A stretch of 64,000 nt of DNA from Victivallis sp. Marseille-Q1083 (GCF_903645315.1 NZ_CAHJXL010000002.1:62001-126000), one strand, 5' to 3'. Counted from the stretch's first letter, positions 1 to 9,438 are shown. Numbers and translations: made by a program. The notes: generated by a model from the sequence alone, not told the origin.

Positions 1-1478
1 TTGGCGAGCAGTTGATTGCGGGTGGCAGTAAAGCCGTGCTGCAGCGCTTTCACCGCCGGATTGTGTTCCCGGTCGCCGGCCATCAGCAGCCACATCGATT
101 CGATCGGATGGATGACCAGAATTTCGCGTATTTCGCGGCCCTCGCTGAGTACCGTATTGAGCCGGGCGAAATAATCTTCGACGAAACCGTAATAGCGGAA
201 CCACGGCGATTGCCGCGAAATGGCGGCCGGATAATCCCGTTTGGCTTCCCCTTCCATCGTGTACCAGGCGAGATGCTGGCAGCGCAGGTTGACACCGAGC
301 ACCGTCTGCCAGTCGCCGATCGCCTTATGCCCGGCGAACGGAAAATGCCAGCCGGTGCAGCCGTAGGTCTCGGTGAGCCGCCATTGCCGGCCGAATTGTC
401 TGGCGGCGGAAGCCAACTGTTTGACGGTGTCGAAGATCTGCCAGAATTCTCCCAGTTGATCCATGCCCGGCAATTGCATGTACTCATAAAAGCGCATGCA
501 GTTGCCGACGAAACCGGCCTGCAGATCCAATGTGTCCTCCCACAAGACATGGCCGGTGAAAGCGATATGATGGCGGGCGCACCATTCGCCGATCTGCCTG
601 CTGTAGGAATTGACGAACAAGGTGGTCAATTCCTCCATATAGCAATACAGCGCCCTGGAGTAAGGAACGCCTTCAACCCGATAGAACAGTTCCGGCAAAT
701 GGTCGAGCAGCTCAAAGCCGAAACGCTGCCGGAACAATTCCGGCAGCCGGTCGGTCCACGGCGTGCTCCGGCAATTGTCGCCGCAATTGACATTGACGCC
801 GCCGTAATTGGGTTCGTCGGTGAAAATCGCCGGCGAGGCCTTGCCGAACTGTTCGCCGACTTCCCGGAAGTAAGGTTCATAGGTGACGTCGATGAATTTT
901 TCAACCGCTTCCGGATTGAGTACATCCAGATAGCTGGAATTGTTGTGCCAGGGGCTGGGCTCCTGGAGTTTGCGGTAAAAGTGGATCAGCGATTCGCCCG
1001 TTTCCAGTTTGTCCGGCAGTTCGGCCAGCCGTTCAACCTGCGACGCGCGGTCGCCGTCCAGCCGGGCGCGGAAAATGGCGATGGTATCCGCCGTCGGCTG
1101 CAGCCGGGCCGGATCTTGGAAGGTTTCGGCGATCAGCATGCGCAGCGAATATTGCCGGTCGGCGGTGACCAGGCCGCCGGCGGAACCGGACGGCCAGCGG
1201 TCTTCATCGTACAGATATGCCTTCATCTCCTGCTTCCGGGCTTCGTCGATACAGGCCTTGATGCAGTTGAACCATTTTTCACTGAGATACGGCGTATTCA
1301 ATCCGACCCGGGCGTGCATGAAAAATCCGCCGAGCCCGGCGGCTTTCATCTGGCGGATCTGGCGGCGCAGCTCCTCTTCTTCCAGCCGGCCGTTCCAACT
1401 CCAGAACGGCGCGCCGCGGTACTGCGACGCCGGGTGGCGGAAGTTTTCGAGGAGCTCCTGGCAGTTCTTGGATTCCAT
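1..1478 (-). CDS. GH106-like glycoside hydrolase (3' part beyond the window)
   Basis: The minus strand is open from ATG at 1478 to the window edge (492 codons, no stop), so the C-terminal part is missing. The translation begins MESKNCQELLENF, with PFWSWN (residues 24-29), GFFMHARVGL (about 50-59), DEDRWPSGSAGG (about 93-104), FTDEPNYGG (about 223) and TETYGCTGWHFPF (about 365). This conserved pattern is that of the large glycosidases annotated as GH106-type alpha-L-rhamnosidases and relatives, which remove sugars from plant or host glycans. AAAGGAAA lies just upstream of the start. It is divergent from the AraC-type regulator at 1560, the usual arrangement for inducible glycosidases. Family assignment is from remembered motifs, so the exact substrate is unknown. 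The long plus-strand ORF over the same bases is an antisense shadow. Confidence 0.8.
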   Translation of the reverse strand, partial: MESKNCQELLENFRHPASQYRGAPFWSWNGRLEEEELRRQIRQMKAAGLGGFFMHARVGLNTPYLSEKWFNCIKACIDEARKQEMKAYLYDEDRWPSGSAGGLVTADRQYSLRMLIAETFQDPARLQPTADTIAIFRARLDGDRASQVERLAELPDKLETGESLIHFYRKLQEPSPWHNNSSYLDVLNPEAVEKFIDVTYEPYFREVGEQFGKASPAIFTDEPNYGGVNVNCGDNCRSTPWTDRLPELFRQRFGFELLDHLPELFYRVEGVPYSRALYCYMEELTTLFVNSYSRQIGEWCARHHIAFTGHVLWEDTLDLQAGFVGNCMRFYEYMQLPGMDQLGEFWQIFDTVKQLASAARQFGRQWRLTETYGCTGWHFPFAGHKAIGDWQTVLGVNLRCQHLAWYTMEGEAKRDYPAAISRQSPWFRYYGFVEDYFARLNTVLSEGREIREILVIHPIESMWLLMAGDREHNPAVKALQHGFTATRNQLLA

Positions 1479-1559
1479 CTTTGCATTTCCTTTCGAATGA
1501 AACTATATTGGAGACAAGATATAATTTGCCGTAAAACCATTTTTTCGCCATGACGAATC

Positions 1560-2471
1560 ATGCAAAAAACAGCACATTTCATGCAAGAAGATCATTTGCA
1601 GCGTGAAGCATCCAGTTTTGTGGATTTTGTCGCACCTGATGGCTTGCCGTTGAGGGTGTTGCGGTTCGAGCCTCAGAAGGATACCGGATTGCACGACCAC
1701 AAGTTTTATGAACTGGTGATCGTTTTCGGTGGAGAATCCTGTCACAATACCATCCGGGAGCGCTACCAGATCGGGGCAGGGGACGTCTTCCTGATCCGGC
1801 CCGGTGAAATTCACGGCTATGAAGCGACCAACGGTTTGAATCTGGTCAATATCCTTTATTGGCAGGAGCAATTGAATCTGCCGCTGTACGATTTGAAGAA
1901 TTTGCCGGGCTATCATGCTTTTTTCGAATTGGAACCGGAAATGCGGCGCCAGCACGGCTTCCGCAAGCATTTACAGGTGAGCAAACGGAATTTGAGTTTT
2001 CTGGCTGTCGCCTGTCGGGAACTGGAAAACTGTCTGAGCCGGAATGCGCCGGGCTGCCTGTTTCACGGCGTGGCCATTTTCATGCAGATTATCGGCTGTA
2101 TTTCCGGCAGTTTTCAATCCGATGCCGACCGGGCCGCCGAACATGAACTGTTGTGGCAGCACAGCCAACTGCTGAGCGATATCGAGCGGCATTGGCTGGA
2201 GCCGTTTCCTCTGGAGGCATTGGCCAAACGGCACGGCATGTCCGCTTCAACGCTGTACCGGCTGTTCATTCGGTTGTTCGGGCAGTCGCCGCTGGAATAT
2301 CTGATCGGTCTGCGTATCGCCCGCGCCCAGGAGCTGCTGGTGCGAAGTTCGCAGTCAATCGGCGAGGTGGCGCAGGCGACCGGTTTTCAGGATAGCAACT
2401 ATTTCAGCCGCTGTTTCCGGCGGGTGACCGGCGAAACGCCGAGCTGCTACCGGAAACGCATGCAGGGATGA
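1560..2471 (+). CDS. AraC-family transcriptional regulator with N-terminal cupin
   Basis: This 303-residue protein has an N-terminal cupin sensor fold (about residues 30-105, with LHDHKFYELV and GDVFLIRPGEIHGY) and a C-terminal pair of helix-turn-helix motifs (about 205-300, ending in the typical SNYFSRCFRRVTGETPSCYRK). AraC/XylS regulators of this shape bind a sugar or related effector and usually activate neighbouring catabolic genes. It is transcribed away from the glycosidase at 1478, with only 81 bp between the two starts, so control of that gene is the simplest inference. A second in-frame ATG at 1581 is a possible alternative start; no strong ribosome site distinguishes them. A TATAAT hexamer at 1520-1525 may be a -10 box, but no convincing -35 was seen. 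Confidence 0.9.
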   Translation: MQKTAHFMQEDHLQREASSFVDFVAPDGLPLRVLRFEPQKDTGLHDHKFYELVIVFGGESCHNTIRERYQIGAGDVFLIRPGEIHGYEATNGLNLVNILYWQEQLNLPLYDLKNLPGYHAFFELEPEMRRQHGFRKHLQVSKRNLSFLAVACRELENCLSRNAPGCLFHGVAIFMQIIGCISGSFQSDADRAAEHELLWQHSQLLSDIERHWLEPFPLEALAKRHGMSASTLYRLFIRLFGQSPLEYLIGLRIARAQELLVRSSQSIGEVAQATGFQDSNYFSRCFRRVTGETPSCYRKRMQG

Positions 2472-2505
2472 AACGGCATCCGCTTATCCGGTTGTAAACA
2501 CAGAG

Positions 2506-2997
2506 TCAAAGCGACAACAGCATCGGCGTAAAACGGATGCCGTCGCGGGTTTGTTCGCCGGCCTGATCGACGAAGCCGAGCCGGTGATAGAATTCCACCG
2601 CATAAGGGGAGGAATTGACGGTGATCCGGGAAATTTCGCCGTCTTCGCGGCAGTTTTGCAACACCGCTTGAAACAGTCGGGAGGCAATTCCCTGCCGATG
2701 GCAGCGCTTGTCGACAAACAATAGACAGAGGTGTGCCGGGACCCGGACGGCAATGACGCCGAGCAGTTGCCGTTGCTGGAAACAGCCGAGCAGGTACAAC
2801 TGGCCGGCGCGCAGCTTGGCCACCAGACTCTCCCGATCCAGAAATTTGGCAAAATTCGCCACCCCTTCCGGGGTGTATTCGGGAGCCTCGAATTCGAGAA
2901 AGACATTCCAGACCAGATTGACGGCCGCGGTCAGTTGGGATTCATCCAATCGAACGACGGACCGGGCGGGGACGCCGCTGCCGGAAGGCCGATTCAT
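2506..2997 (-). CDS. GNAT family N-acetyltransferase
   Basis: 163 residues with the GNAT acetyl-CoA binding core: LLFVDKRCHRQGIASRLF (about 95-112, the V..r.qGiG motif A) and a C-terminal AVEFYHRLGF motif. Such proteins transfer an acetyl group to small amines or proteins; the substrate cannot be read from sequence. Its ATG overlaps the stop codon of the upstream hydrolase by 4 nt (ATGA at 2994-2997), so it is the last, translationally coupled gene of the permease-hydrolase-GNAT operon. It converges on the AraC gene with 34 bp between the stops, and no obvious hairpin lies there. Confidence 0.88.
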   Translation of the reverse strand: MNRPSGSGVPARSVVRLDESQLTAAVNLVWNVFLEFEAPEYTPEGVANFAKFLDRESLVAKLRAGQLYLLGCFQQRQLLGVIAVRVPAHLCLLFVDKRCHRQGIASRLFQAVLQNCREDGEISRITVNSSPYAVEFYHRLGFVDQAGEQTRDGIRFTPMLLSL

Positions 2998-3809
2998 TTC
3001 ACTGCTTCCTGACGCGCAGCGGCGGGCCGGAGCAATTGCCGCAAAAGTTGGAAAAATGCATCATGGCCGTATTTTTCCCGCCATGGCGTATGGCCGCATT
3101 GCGGCAGCAGGTGGCTGGAGAAAGAGACCCGGCGGGCCCGGAGCGGCTCGATGACGCCCTCCGGCGGGTGAGTGTCGTAAAGGCCGTGAATAACAGCGAT
3201 GGGACAAGCGATGCTGGTGAACGTTTCCAGCAATTTGCCGTTCTTTCGCCAATCCGCCACCTCCGCAAAAACCTTCGCGTACATTTCACCGTCGAAAAAT
3301 GACGCTTCCGGGGGTTCCGCTTCCGCCAGAGGTTGGTAGATGTCGGCTTTTTCGCAAAGCCTGCCGAGCTGTTGCAGCAGTGAATTCCGGTCCGGATGGT
3401 CCGGCTGTTCGAGATCGGCGAGCAGCCGCCGGTAGAGAACGGCATCCGCCGCATCGAAGTGCGATTGCCGCCGGGCCTCCAACTGCGGCAGATAGCCCGC
3501 GTCCAGCGGACCGCAGCCGACCAGAATGAGACGGTCGACCTGTTGCGGATGCCGGGCCGCGAAAATCCCGGCCAGCCAGGCGCCCCAGGAGTGGCCGACC
3601 AGGGCGATCGGGCCAGTCCGGCGGGGCGTCAGTTGTTCGTATAGTTCTTCGACGAGTTCGGCGATGGAATAACCCGATTGCAACGGTTCGAGAGTGCCGC
3701 CAATGTCGGCCAATCCCGCCGCCAGGCCGGCAGCCGAACCGATACCGCCGGGACCGCCGTGAATGGCGGCCGCCAGAAACGGGGGACGGCCGTGAATTCT
3801 GACAGTCAT
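2994..3809 (-). CDS. alpha/beta hydrolase (proline iminopeptidase-like)
   Basis: 271 residues starting at ATG 3809, which has a strong GAGGAG site 5 nt upstream; the longer frame to 4097 runs into the permease gene and is rejected. Typical alpha/beta-hydrolase features are IHGGPGG near residue 17 (oxyanion loop, as in proline iminopeptidases), the nucleophile elbow GHSWGAW (about 71-77), and a late QCGHTPW carrying the catalytic His. A cap-like region lies between. Substrate may be a peptide, ester or acylated sugar. It lies 8 bp after the permease stop and overlaps the GNAT start by 4 nt, so the three genes form one operon. Confidence 0.85.
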   Translation of the reverse strand: MTVRIHGRPPFLAAAIHGGPGGIGSAAGLAAGLADIGGTLEPLQSGYSIAELVEELYEQLTPRRTGPIALVGHSWGAWLAGIFAARHPQQVDRLILVGCGPLDAGYLPQLEARRQSHFDAADAVLYRRLLADLEQPDHPDRNSLLQQLGRLCEKADIYQPLAEAEPPEASFFDGEMYAKVFAEVADWRKNGKLLETFTSIACPIAVIHGLYDTHPPEGVIEPLRARRVSFSSHLLPQCGHTPWREKYGHDAFFQLLRQLLRPAAARQEAVK

Positions 3810-3817
3810 TCGTCTCC

Positions 3818-5134
3818 TCACAGATTGTCGCTTCGCCGGAAGGAGCGGAAGCCGTAAATGCTGATCATCACGAAGCAGAGCAACGGCAGCAGGAACGAGA
3901 GGTTGACTGCCGGCATTCCGAACAGAGTGCCCCGGTCGATGATGGCGGCCTGTACCGGCGGCAGCACCGAACCGCCGAGGATCGCCATGATCAGCCCGGC
4001 AGCCCCGAATTTCGCGTCGTCGCCGAGTCCGGCCAGGGCGATTCCATAGATGGTCGGAAACATCAGCGACATACAGCCGGAGACGCCGACCAGGCAATAC
4101 AGGCCGTAAATATCCTGGAAACCGATGACGCCAAGCGTCAGAATGCCGCCGGCAATGGACAGAATCAACAGCAATTTGCCGGGATTGAGATAACGCAGCA
4201 GGAATGTGCAGATGAAACGGCTGATACAGAAAATAATCATGGCGGCGATGTTGTATTGCTGCGAGAGGACTTCGGCGGCTTTTTCATCCATTCCCCGGGC
4301 CATGAACAAACGGGTGCCGTATTGGATGATGAAAGTCCAGCACATGATCTGAACGCCGACATAAAAGAATTGGGCGATGACGCCTTCCCGATAGCGCGGC
4401 AGGCTGAAAATACGCTTTAGCGTCGGCAGGAAATCGATCGAATGGGATTGATCGTGGTTGGTCGGCATCCTGGTGCAGCGGATGAGCAGGAATAAGGCGA
4501 TGATGACCAGCCCGATCAATAAATAGGGCTGAATGAGCACCGATAAATCGCTCTCCTTGACCGCTTCGAACTCCTCGGCGGAGAGCAGACTGCGTTCCGC
4601 CGTGCCCAGCGGCTGCATACGCGCCTGAATGAACTGCATTGCCACGAACATGCCGAGCAGCGAGCCGATCGGGTTGAAGGATTGGGCCAGGTTCAGGCGG
4701 CGGGTGGCGGTTTCTTCGGTTCCCATCGACAGAATATAGGGATTGGAGCTGGTTTCCAGAAAGGAGAGTCCGCAGGTCAGGATGAAATAGGCCAACAGGA
4801 ACGGATAATAGCTGCCGGTCAGTTTGGCCGGGAAGAACAGCAGCGCTCCGGCGGCATACAGCGCCAGGCCGAGCAGAATACCGGCTTTGTAAGAATATTT
4901 GCGGATGAACATGGCGGCGGGAAACGCCATCGCAAAATAACCGCCGTAAAACGCGACCTGCACCAAGGCGCCGTCGGTCACGCTCATCCGGAAAATTTTG
5001 GAAAATGCCTTGACCATCGGATTGGTGATGTCGTTGGCGAATCCCCACAATGCGAAACAGGAGGTGATCAGGATGAAGGGAACGACATAACTGATTCCGT
5101 CTTTATGCAAGAGACTTTGTTTTTCCCGAGACAT
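3818..5134 (-). CDS. FucP-type sugar MFS permease
   Basis: 438 residues, about 12 membrane segments, the length of Escherichia coli FucP. The N-terminal ITSCFALWGFANDITNPMV is the signature of the fucose/galactose/glucose-H+ symporter family, and the NPYIL segment with preceding FLETSSN (about 130-140) is also characteristic. It would bring a monosaccharide across the inner membrane with protons. AGAAAGGA lies about 8 nt before the ATG. It is the first gene of an operon with a hydrolase and a GNAT, and shares the region with a glycosidase, suggesting uptake of a sugar released outside the cell. Which sugar (fucose, rhamnose, galactose or other) cannot be decided from sequence. Confidence 0.87.
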   Translation of the reverse strand: MSREKQSLLHKDGISYVVPFILITSCFALWGFANDITNPMVKAFSKIFRMSVTDGALVQVAFYGGYFAMAFPAAMFIRKYSYKAGILLGLALYAAGALLFFPAKLTGSYYPFLLAYFILTCGLSFLETSSNPYILSMGTEETATRRLNLAQSFNPIGSLLGMFVAMQFIQARMQPLGTAERSLLSAEEFEAVKESDLSVLIQPYLLIGLVIIALFLLIRCTRMPTNHDQSHSIDFLPTLKRIFSLPRYREGVIAQFFYVGVQIMCWTFIIQYGTRLFMARGMDEKAAEVLSQQYNIAAMIIFCISRFICTFLLRYLNPGKLLLILSIAGGILTLGVIGFQDIYGLYCLVGVSGCMSLMFPTIYGIALAGLGDDAKFGAAGLIMAILGGSVLPPVQAAIIDRGTLFGMPAVNLSFLLPLLCFVMISIYGFRSFRRSDNL

Positions 5135-5260
5135 TATGGCCGTCCTTTCTGGTATTTTTGGGGAAAAAAGCTTGAACTTGCCGGTTTTTCCCTGGAAATA
5201 GTTTAAAGGTCTTGGGAGAGTCTGTCAACCGGATTTTCGGGAAATTCTGAAATTTTCCGA

Positions 5261-5959
5261 TCAGGAAGAGGATTTCGCGCCAAACCCCGGTTCAGCCAGG
5301 ACCGCTTCGCGATGCTCGAGAAAATACTTGGTAATCAGATAGTGTTGGGAGTCTTCATAAGCAAGGACGCGGCAGCCGGTCTCTAACCGTTCAAGAAGCG
5401 TCGCGCCGGGATAGCCAGGATGGGAGAATGGGTGGCGATAATCAGCCGGGAGGGCGACAGCGCGGCTTCCGGTTCATCGTGCAGATACAAGCCGCGATTG
5501 CCGAACCGATTTTTCAATAATGCGAAAAACGATTCGCCGTGCGACTGACAGTGCAGCGAATCGCCGCCATAGGCGCGGATGACCGGCGGCGCTCCCGCTT
5601 CGATTTGGTCCAGTTTTTCGATGGCGGCGGCAACGTTGTAAAAACTTTCGGCGCGCAGGAAGTAAGCATCTCTGGGGTAGTTGCAGCGCTCATAACCGAG
5701 GTAGAGGCCCAGTGACGACTCGGTGGAGAAAGTCGAAAAACGCAAATTCTTGGAGCCGCCCTCCGGATTCAGCCCGAAACAGACTGCGATCGCTTCCAAT
5801 AGAGTGGATTTGCCGCTGCCGTTTTCGCCGAAAAGAATGGTGACCGGGTGACGGACGAGCGAAGCCACCGCCGGAATCTAACGGGTAAAGCTGCCGATCG
5901 GCAATTGCCTCGCTGTGGACGAAAAGTTTCCGAATGTACAATTGTTCAGCGGTCAGCAT
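5261..5959 (-). pseudogene. AAA-family ATPase, decayed
   Basis: Pieces of one small AAA/ABC-like ATPase lie in different minus frames. It begins MLTAEQLYIRKLFVHSEA (ATG 5959), shifts frame near 5880, then carries the Walker A motif FGENGSGKSTLLEAIA, the segment SHGESFFALL and a Walker B-like LYLHDEPEAALSPSR. About 20 residues expected between the Walker B and the IIATHSPIL motif are missing, and a one-base shift just after THSPILA moves the C-terminus (ATLLERLETGCRV...) into another frame, ending at TGA 5261-5263. With three lesions it cannot give a full protein. It lies 31 bp after the aldo/keto reductase and may once have been co-transcribed with it. Intact relatives are about 240-residue housekeeping-like ATPases of unknown role. 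Confidence 0.85.
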
Positions 5960-5990
5960 GGTAAAAACTCCTTGTGACAAATCGGGCGCC

Positions 5991-7019
5991 TCATACCGGC
6001 TTGCCGGCCAGGATTTCCCGGTAATCCTGGTAGTTGGCCTGCAGCAGCGCCGGCGTATCCAGGTGATACGGACAACGTTCGGCGCAACGGCCGCAATGCA
6101 GGCAGCTTTCGATCCGTTTCATCATCGCCTGCATCGGCGCGGTCAGCTGGGCGGCTGACGGCGCCCGCCGGATCAGGAGCGACATTCTGGCACAAGTGTT
6201 GATTTCGATGCCGGCGGGGCAGGGCAGGCAGTAACCGCAGCCGCGGCAGAAATTGCCCTGCAGCATCCGGCGGTCGCGGTCGATGACCGCCTGCCGTACG
6301 GCGTCGAGCGCCGGCGGTGTCGAACGGCAGGCGAGAAACTCGTTCAATTCCCGTTCCCGCTGGATTCCCCAGAGCGGCAGCACGTGGTCGAATTGCGCCA
6401 GATAAGCATAAGCCGTCATCGCATCGGTGATCAGGCCGCCGGCCAGCGCCTTCATTGCCAGAAAACCGATTTGCCGCTCCCGGCATCTGGCGGCGAGTTG
6501 GTGTTCTTCCGGCGTCGCCAGGTAGCTGAACGGAAATTGCAGCGTATCGTACAAGCCGGAGTCAACCGCTTCCCGGGCAACCGGCAGACGATGATTGGTG
6601 AGGCCGATAAAACGGATTTTGCCCTGTTGCCGGGCTTCCTGCATCGCTTCATACAGTCCGCTGCCGTCGCCGGGTTTCGGACAGAAAGCCGGATTGTGAA
6701 ATTGCAGGATATCGACGTAATCGCAGTGGAGCAGCCGGAGGCTGGTATGCAGATCGTCCCAGAAGCCCGTCGCCGTGGTTGCCGGGGTCTTGGTGGCGAT
6801 AAAAATTTTCTCCCGGAGATTTCGGAAAGCGCAGCCGAGTTTTTCTTCGCTGTCGGAGTAGCTTCTGGCGGTATCAAAGAATGTTATCCCGTGCTCGAAA
6901 GCCTTGCGCAGCAGATAGACGGCTTCCCGCCGGCCGACGCGTTGAACGGGCAGGGCGCCGAAGCCGTTTTTATCGACGGTAATACCGGTTTTCCCGAGTG
7001 TGACTTGCAACGGTATCAT
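5991..7019 (-). CDS. aldo/keto reductase with C-terminal 4Fe-4S cysteine clusters
   Basis: 342 residues. The N-terminal TIM barrel has the full aldo/keto reductase tetrad: Asp49 and Tyr54 (FFDTARSY), Lys77 (IATK) and His108 (LQFHNP). The C-terminal third has two cysteine clusters, CRGCGYCLPCP (about 260) and CLHCGRCAERCPY (about 312), the arrangement of bacterial aldo/keto reductases with a ferredoxin-like tail. These are thought to be flavin- or iron-sulfur-linked oxidoreductases in anaerobes; the substrate is not known. It is followed on the same strand by the ATPase pseudogene. A GGAGGCAGCC site precedes the ATG. Confidence 0.88.
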   Translation of the reverse strand: MIPLQVTLGKTGITVDKNGFGALPVQRVGRREAVYLLRKAFEHGITFFDTARSYSDSEEKLGCAFRNLREKIFIATKTPATTATGFWDDLHTSLRLLHCDYVDILQFHNPAFCPKPGDGSGLYEAMQEARQQGKIRFIGLTNHRLPVAREAVDSGLYDTLQFPFSYLATPEEHQLAARCRERQIGFLAMKALAGGLITDAMTAYAYLAQFDHVLPLWGIQRERELNEFLACRSTPPALDAVRQAVIDRDRRMLQGNFCRGCGYCLPCPAGIEINTCARMSLLIRRAPSAAQLTAPMQAMMKRIESCLHCGRCAERCPYHLDTPALLQANYQDYREILAGKPV

Positions 7020-7224
7020 GGCTGCCTCCTGAATTGTTTTTCCTTGAATATATCATCGGTTGGAGCCGAAGGCAACCGCCGCGGCGATTTCTCCGCCGGA
7101 TGATTGCCGCTGCCGGCCGGAAAGAAAACTGATCGAATCCTGACGGACTGCCGGCCGGCGGTTCGTTTGAGCGACCTCATCGATTTCTTGATTGGAAAAT
7201 CATAAATATATGCTACATCACTAA

Positions 7225-8805
7225 CCTGAATATTGCGTAAATTTTCAAAAACAAAGAGGCAGATTCTCGACTAACGTATTATATTGTAATATCTTACATC
7301 ACAATATAACGCCGAGGTCTGCCAATGACAAAATGTAATGTTTCGATTCCGGTCTTTCAAGGTCCGAAAAGCAGAAAAATTGAATTCAATTTCGCCGGTG
7401 GAGATATCAGCAGTGACGGCGGGTTGCTTTTTGTGAAAGAATTCGACCGCAAACTCGGTTTGACCCGGCGCGCCGGTAACCTGCTGGATTCTTTTGATAT
7501 TCGACAGCCCGGAAAAGTTGAGCATTCCTATCTGAGCATGCTTCGTCAACGAGTTTTTGGTTTGGTTGCCGGCCATGAAGATCTCAATGACCATCATGAA
7601 TTGCGAACTGATCCGCTGATTCAAACTGTTGTCGGTCGTGATCGTCAACTCGCCACTCCAAGCACTTTATGTCGATTCGAAAATGGAATCGATCGTCGTG
7701 CTTGCGTAGATTTGAGCCGATTGTTTGTCGAATTCTTTATCGAAAGTTTTTCCACGCCGCCTCGAGAATTGATTCTTGATTTCGATGCTACCGATGACCT
7801 CACTTACGGGATGCAGGAAAATCGCTTTTTTCATGGCTATTATGACCACTATTGCTTTTTGCCGTTGTAGGTTTTCTGCGGGGATCAATTGCTTGTGGCT
7901 TATTTGCGTCCATCAAAAATTGATGCGGCCAAGCATGCTTGGGCGATTCTCTCGCTACTGGTAAAGCGCTTTCGGCAGAAATGGCCGAAGGTTAAGATTA
8001 TTTTCCGGGGAGACAGTGGCTTTTGTCGGCAGAAAATGCTGAACTGGTGTGATAAAAATGAGGTCAAATATATTGTCGGATTGGCGAAAAATCCACGTTT
8101 GCTGGAATTATCAAAAGATCTTCAAGTGAAAGCGGAAGCACTTTACAACGAAACACATGAAAAAGCAAAACTGTTTACTCAGTTCGAATATGCGGCAGGA
8201 ACTTGGAAATACCCGCGCCGGGTGATTGCCAAAGCGGAATTCAACTCCCCCGGACCGAATAATCGTTTTATCGTCACCAATCTTGATGATGATGGACAAT
8301 ATCTTTATGAAAAAGTCTATTGCGCCCGAGGTGAGATGGAAAACAGGATCAAGGAACAGCAGCTGGATCTTTTCGCTGATCGGACGAGCTGCCATGACTT
8401 TGCGGCAAATCAATTCCGGCTTCTGCTTTCAAGTTTGGCTTATATTCTCATGGAACGGTTTCGGGCATTGTTGTTGACAGGAACTCAATTTGCCGAGGCT
8501 ACCTGCGGCAGCATTCGCTTATACCTGGTGAAAATCGGTGCCATTATTCGGCGGAATACCAGAAAAATTTATGTTGCTCTTTCAAGTGCTTGTCCAAATC
8601 AGGAACTCCTCCGCTTGATCGCTGCGAAAATCATCGCTTGGGAATAAAACCTTGGAGAGCTGTCCCCGGCTCGCCGAACAACAACGGGGGAAAGGGGGAA
8701 TATGCTCAATTTGCAAAAAAACGACAATATCCGACTCTGAAAATAAAAACTTCCGAATCTTCTGAACATTTCTCGACGATTCGAAAGTTTCATGCAACAT
8801 TCAGG
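7225..8805 (+). mobile_element. IS1380-family insertion sequence, complete ends
   Basis: The element is bounded by imperfect inverted repeats: CCTGAATATTGCGTAA at 7225 and, reading inward from 8805 on the minus strand, CCTGAATGTTGCATGA. The flanks are an exact 4-bp direct repeat CTAA (7221-7224 and 8806-8809), fitting the 4-bp target duplication known for IS1380. Length is 1581 bp. It contains one transposase frame interrupted by a single stop. The intact duplication means the element has not been rearranged since it landed. It lies next to the tyrosine recombinase remnant and tRNA-Ser. Confidence 0.9.
7325..8647 (+). pseudogene. IS1380 transposase with one in-frame amber codon
   Basis: The frame reads MTKCNVSIPVFQG..., with the IS1380 motifs DGGLLFVKEF, LDFDATDD (about residue 155) and GYYDHYCFLPL, then TAG at 7868-7870, and continues in the same frame as VFCGDQLLVAYLRPS, IFRGDSGFCR, YIVGLAKNPRL and NRIKEQQLDLFADRTS to TAA at 8645. 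Without the stop it would be 440 residues, the normal family length. Homologues have Tyr where the amber is, so a TAT/TAC to TAG change is the likely cause. As read it gives a 181-residue piece and a possible 252-residue internal restart, neither complete. Confidence 0.88.
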
Positions 8806-8819
8806 CTAAATCTATAACC

Positions 8820-9323
8820 CAGGTTGTAACATTCTAAGGACCGCAGCAAAGCAGAAAAACGGGTTCTCGCCGCTTCAATATTCCCGCAGAACCCGGAATA
8901 CGCGCCGGATGCGTTTGATCTTCCGGTTGTGGGTGGAAACAGCGATGTTCAATGTCCGCATGTGCTGTGCGTATTCGTCGGCAATCTGGCTGATGATATC
9001 CCGGAGCGTTTTACCGGGATCGTTGATCCAGTTCATGAACTTTTCGAAGGTCGAGCGATAGGCGAGTGCTTCGCTGATGGTATCGGAGGTGGCGCGTTCG
9101 GGACTCTTCTCATAGACGGCCCATGTTTCGGAGAGCGACAGATTCTTTCCGGAGTGACGAAGCCACGTGCCTGCTGCACATGGTCGGGATAACTTCCGTT
9201 GAAGTTGCCTTCAATAGCAGAATCTGTTTCCTTGCTTCTTTCAGAGCTTCTTTCTGATTCCGGGTTTTTGAGGCTGATCGCTTTGCGGGCACCGAGGTCG
9301 AGTTTAATTTTCGCAACAGCCAT
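8820..9323 (-). pseudogene. tyrosine recombinase (integrase) N-terminal half, broken
   Basis: The minus strand holds pieces of an integrase in several frames: a start MAVAKIKLDLGARKA (ATG 9323), a helical stretch NQKEALKEARKQILLLKAT in a second frame, then in a third LSLSETWAVYEKSPERATS and a core-binding (SAM-like) domain MNWINDPGKTLRDI ... AVSTHNRKIKRIRRVFRVL ending in TGA at 8875. A further SGENPF follows in frame after that stop, as expected for the linker to the catalytic domain. The catalytic R-H-R-Y domain is absent; the IS1380 starts 15 bp beyond. It is next to tRNA-Ser, the common site for such integrases. Domain identification is from pattern, not a search. Confidence 0.7.
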
Positions 9324-9379
9324 ATCCCTATTCTTTTTTCGGATTAGCCGGATATAGCCACCATAGACGAATCTTGACG

Positions 9380-9421
9380 AAAAAAAAAGCCAGAAACGGT
9401 ACTGAACGGCACCTTTCTGGC
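9380..9421 (-). terminator. Rho-independent terminator after tRNA-Ser
   Basis: On the minus strand GCCAGAAA (9421-9414) pairs with TTTCTGGC (9396-9389), with GGT/ACC extending the stem, and is followed by a run of eight or nine T. It lies 18 nt after the tRNA 3' end. Confidence 0.8.
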
Positions 9422-9438
9422 ATTTTTGAGCTTAAAAA

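Noticed and set aside
12-1553. 513-codon plus-strand open frame
   Set aside because: Antisense shadow of the glycosidase; the minus strand gives the recognisable protein with conserved motifs and a ribosome site.
7020-7224. Possible regulatory site or second half of the integrase left of IS1380
   Set aside because: No protein-like frame or clear motif was found; only a short GC-rich inverted sequence (GCCGGCCGG) that is common in this genome.
7868-7870. TAG in the IS1380 transposase as deliberate recoding
   Set aside because: No evidence of amber reassignment: TAG also ends other genes here, and one mutation explains it.
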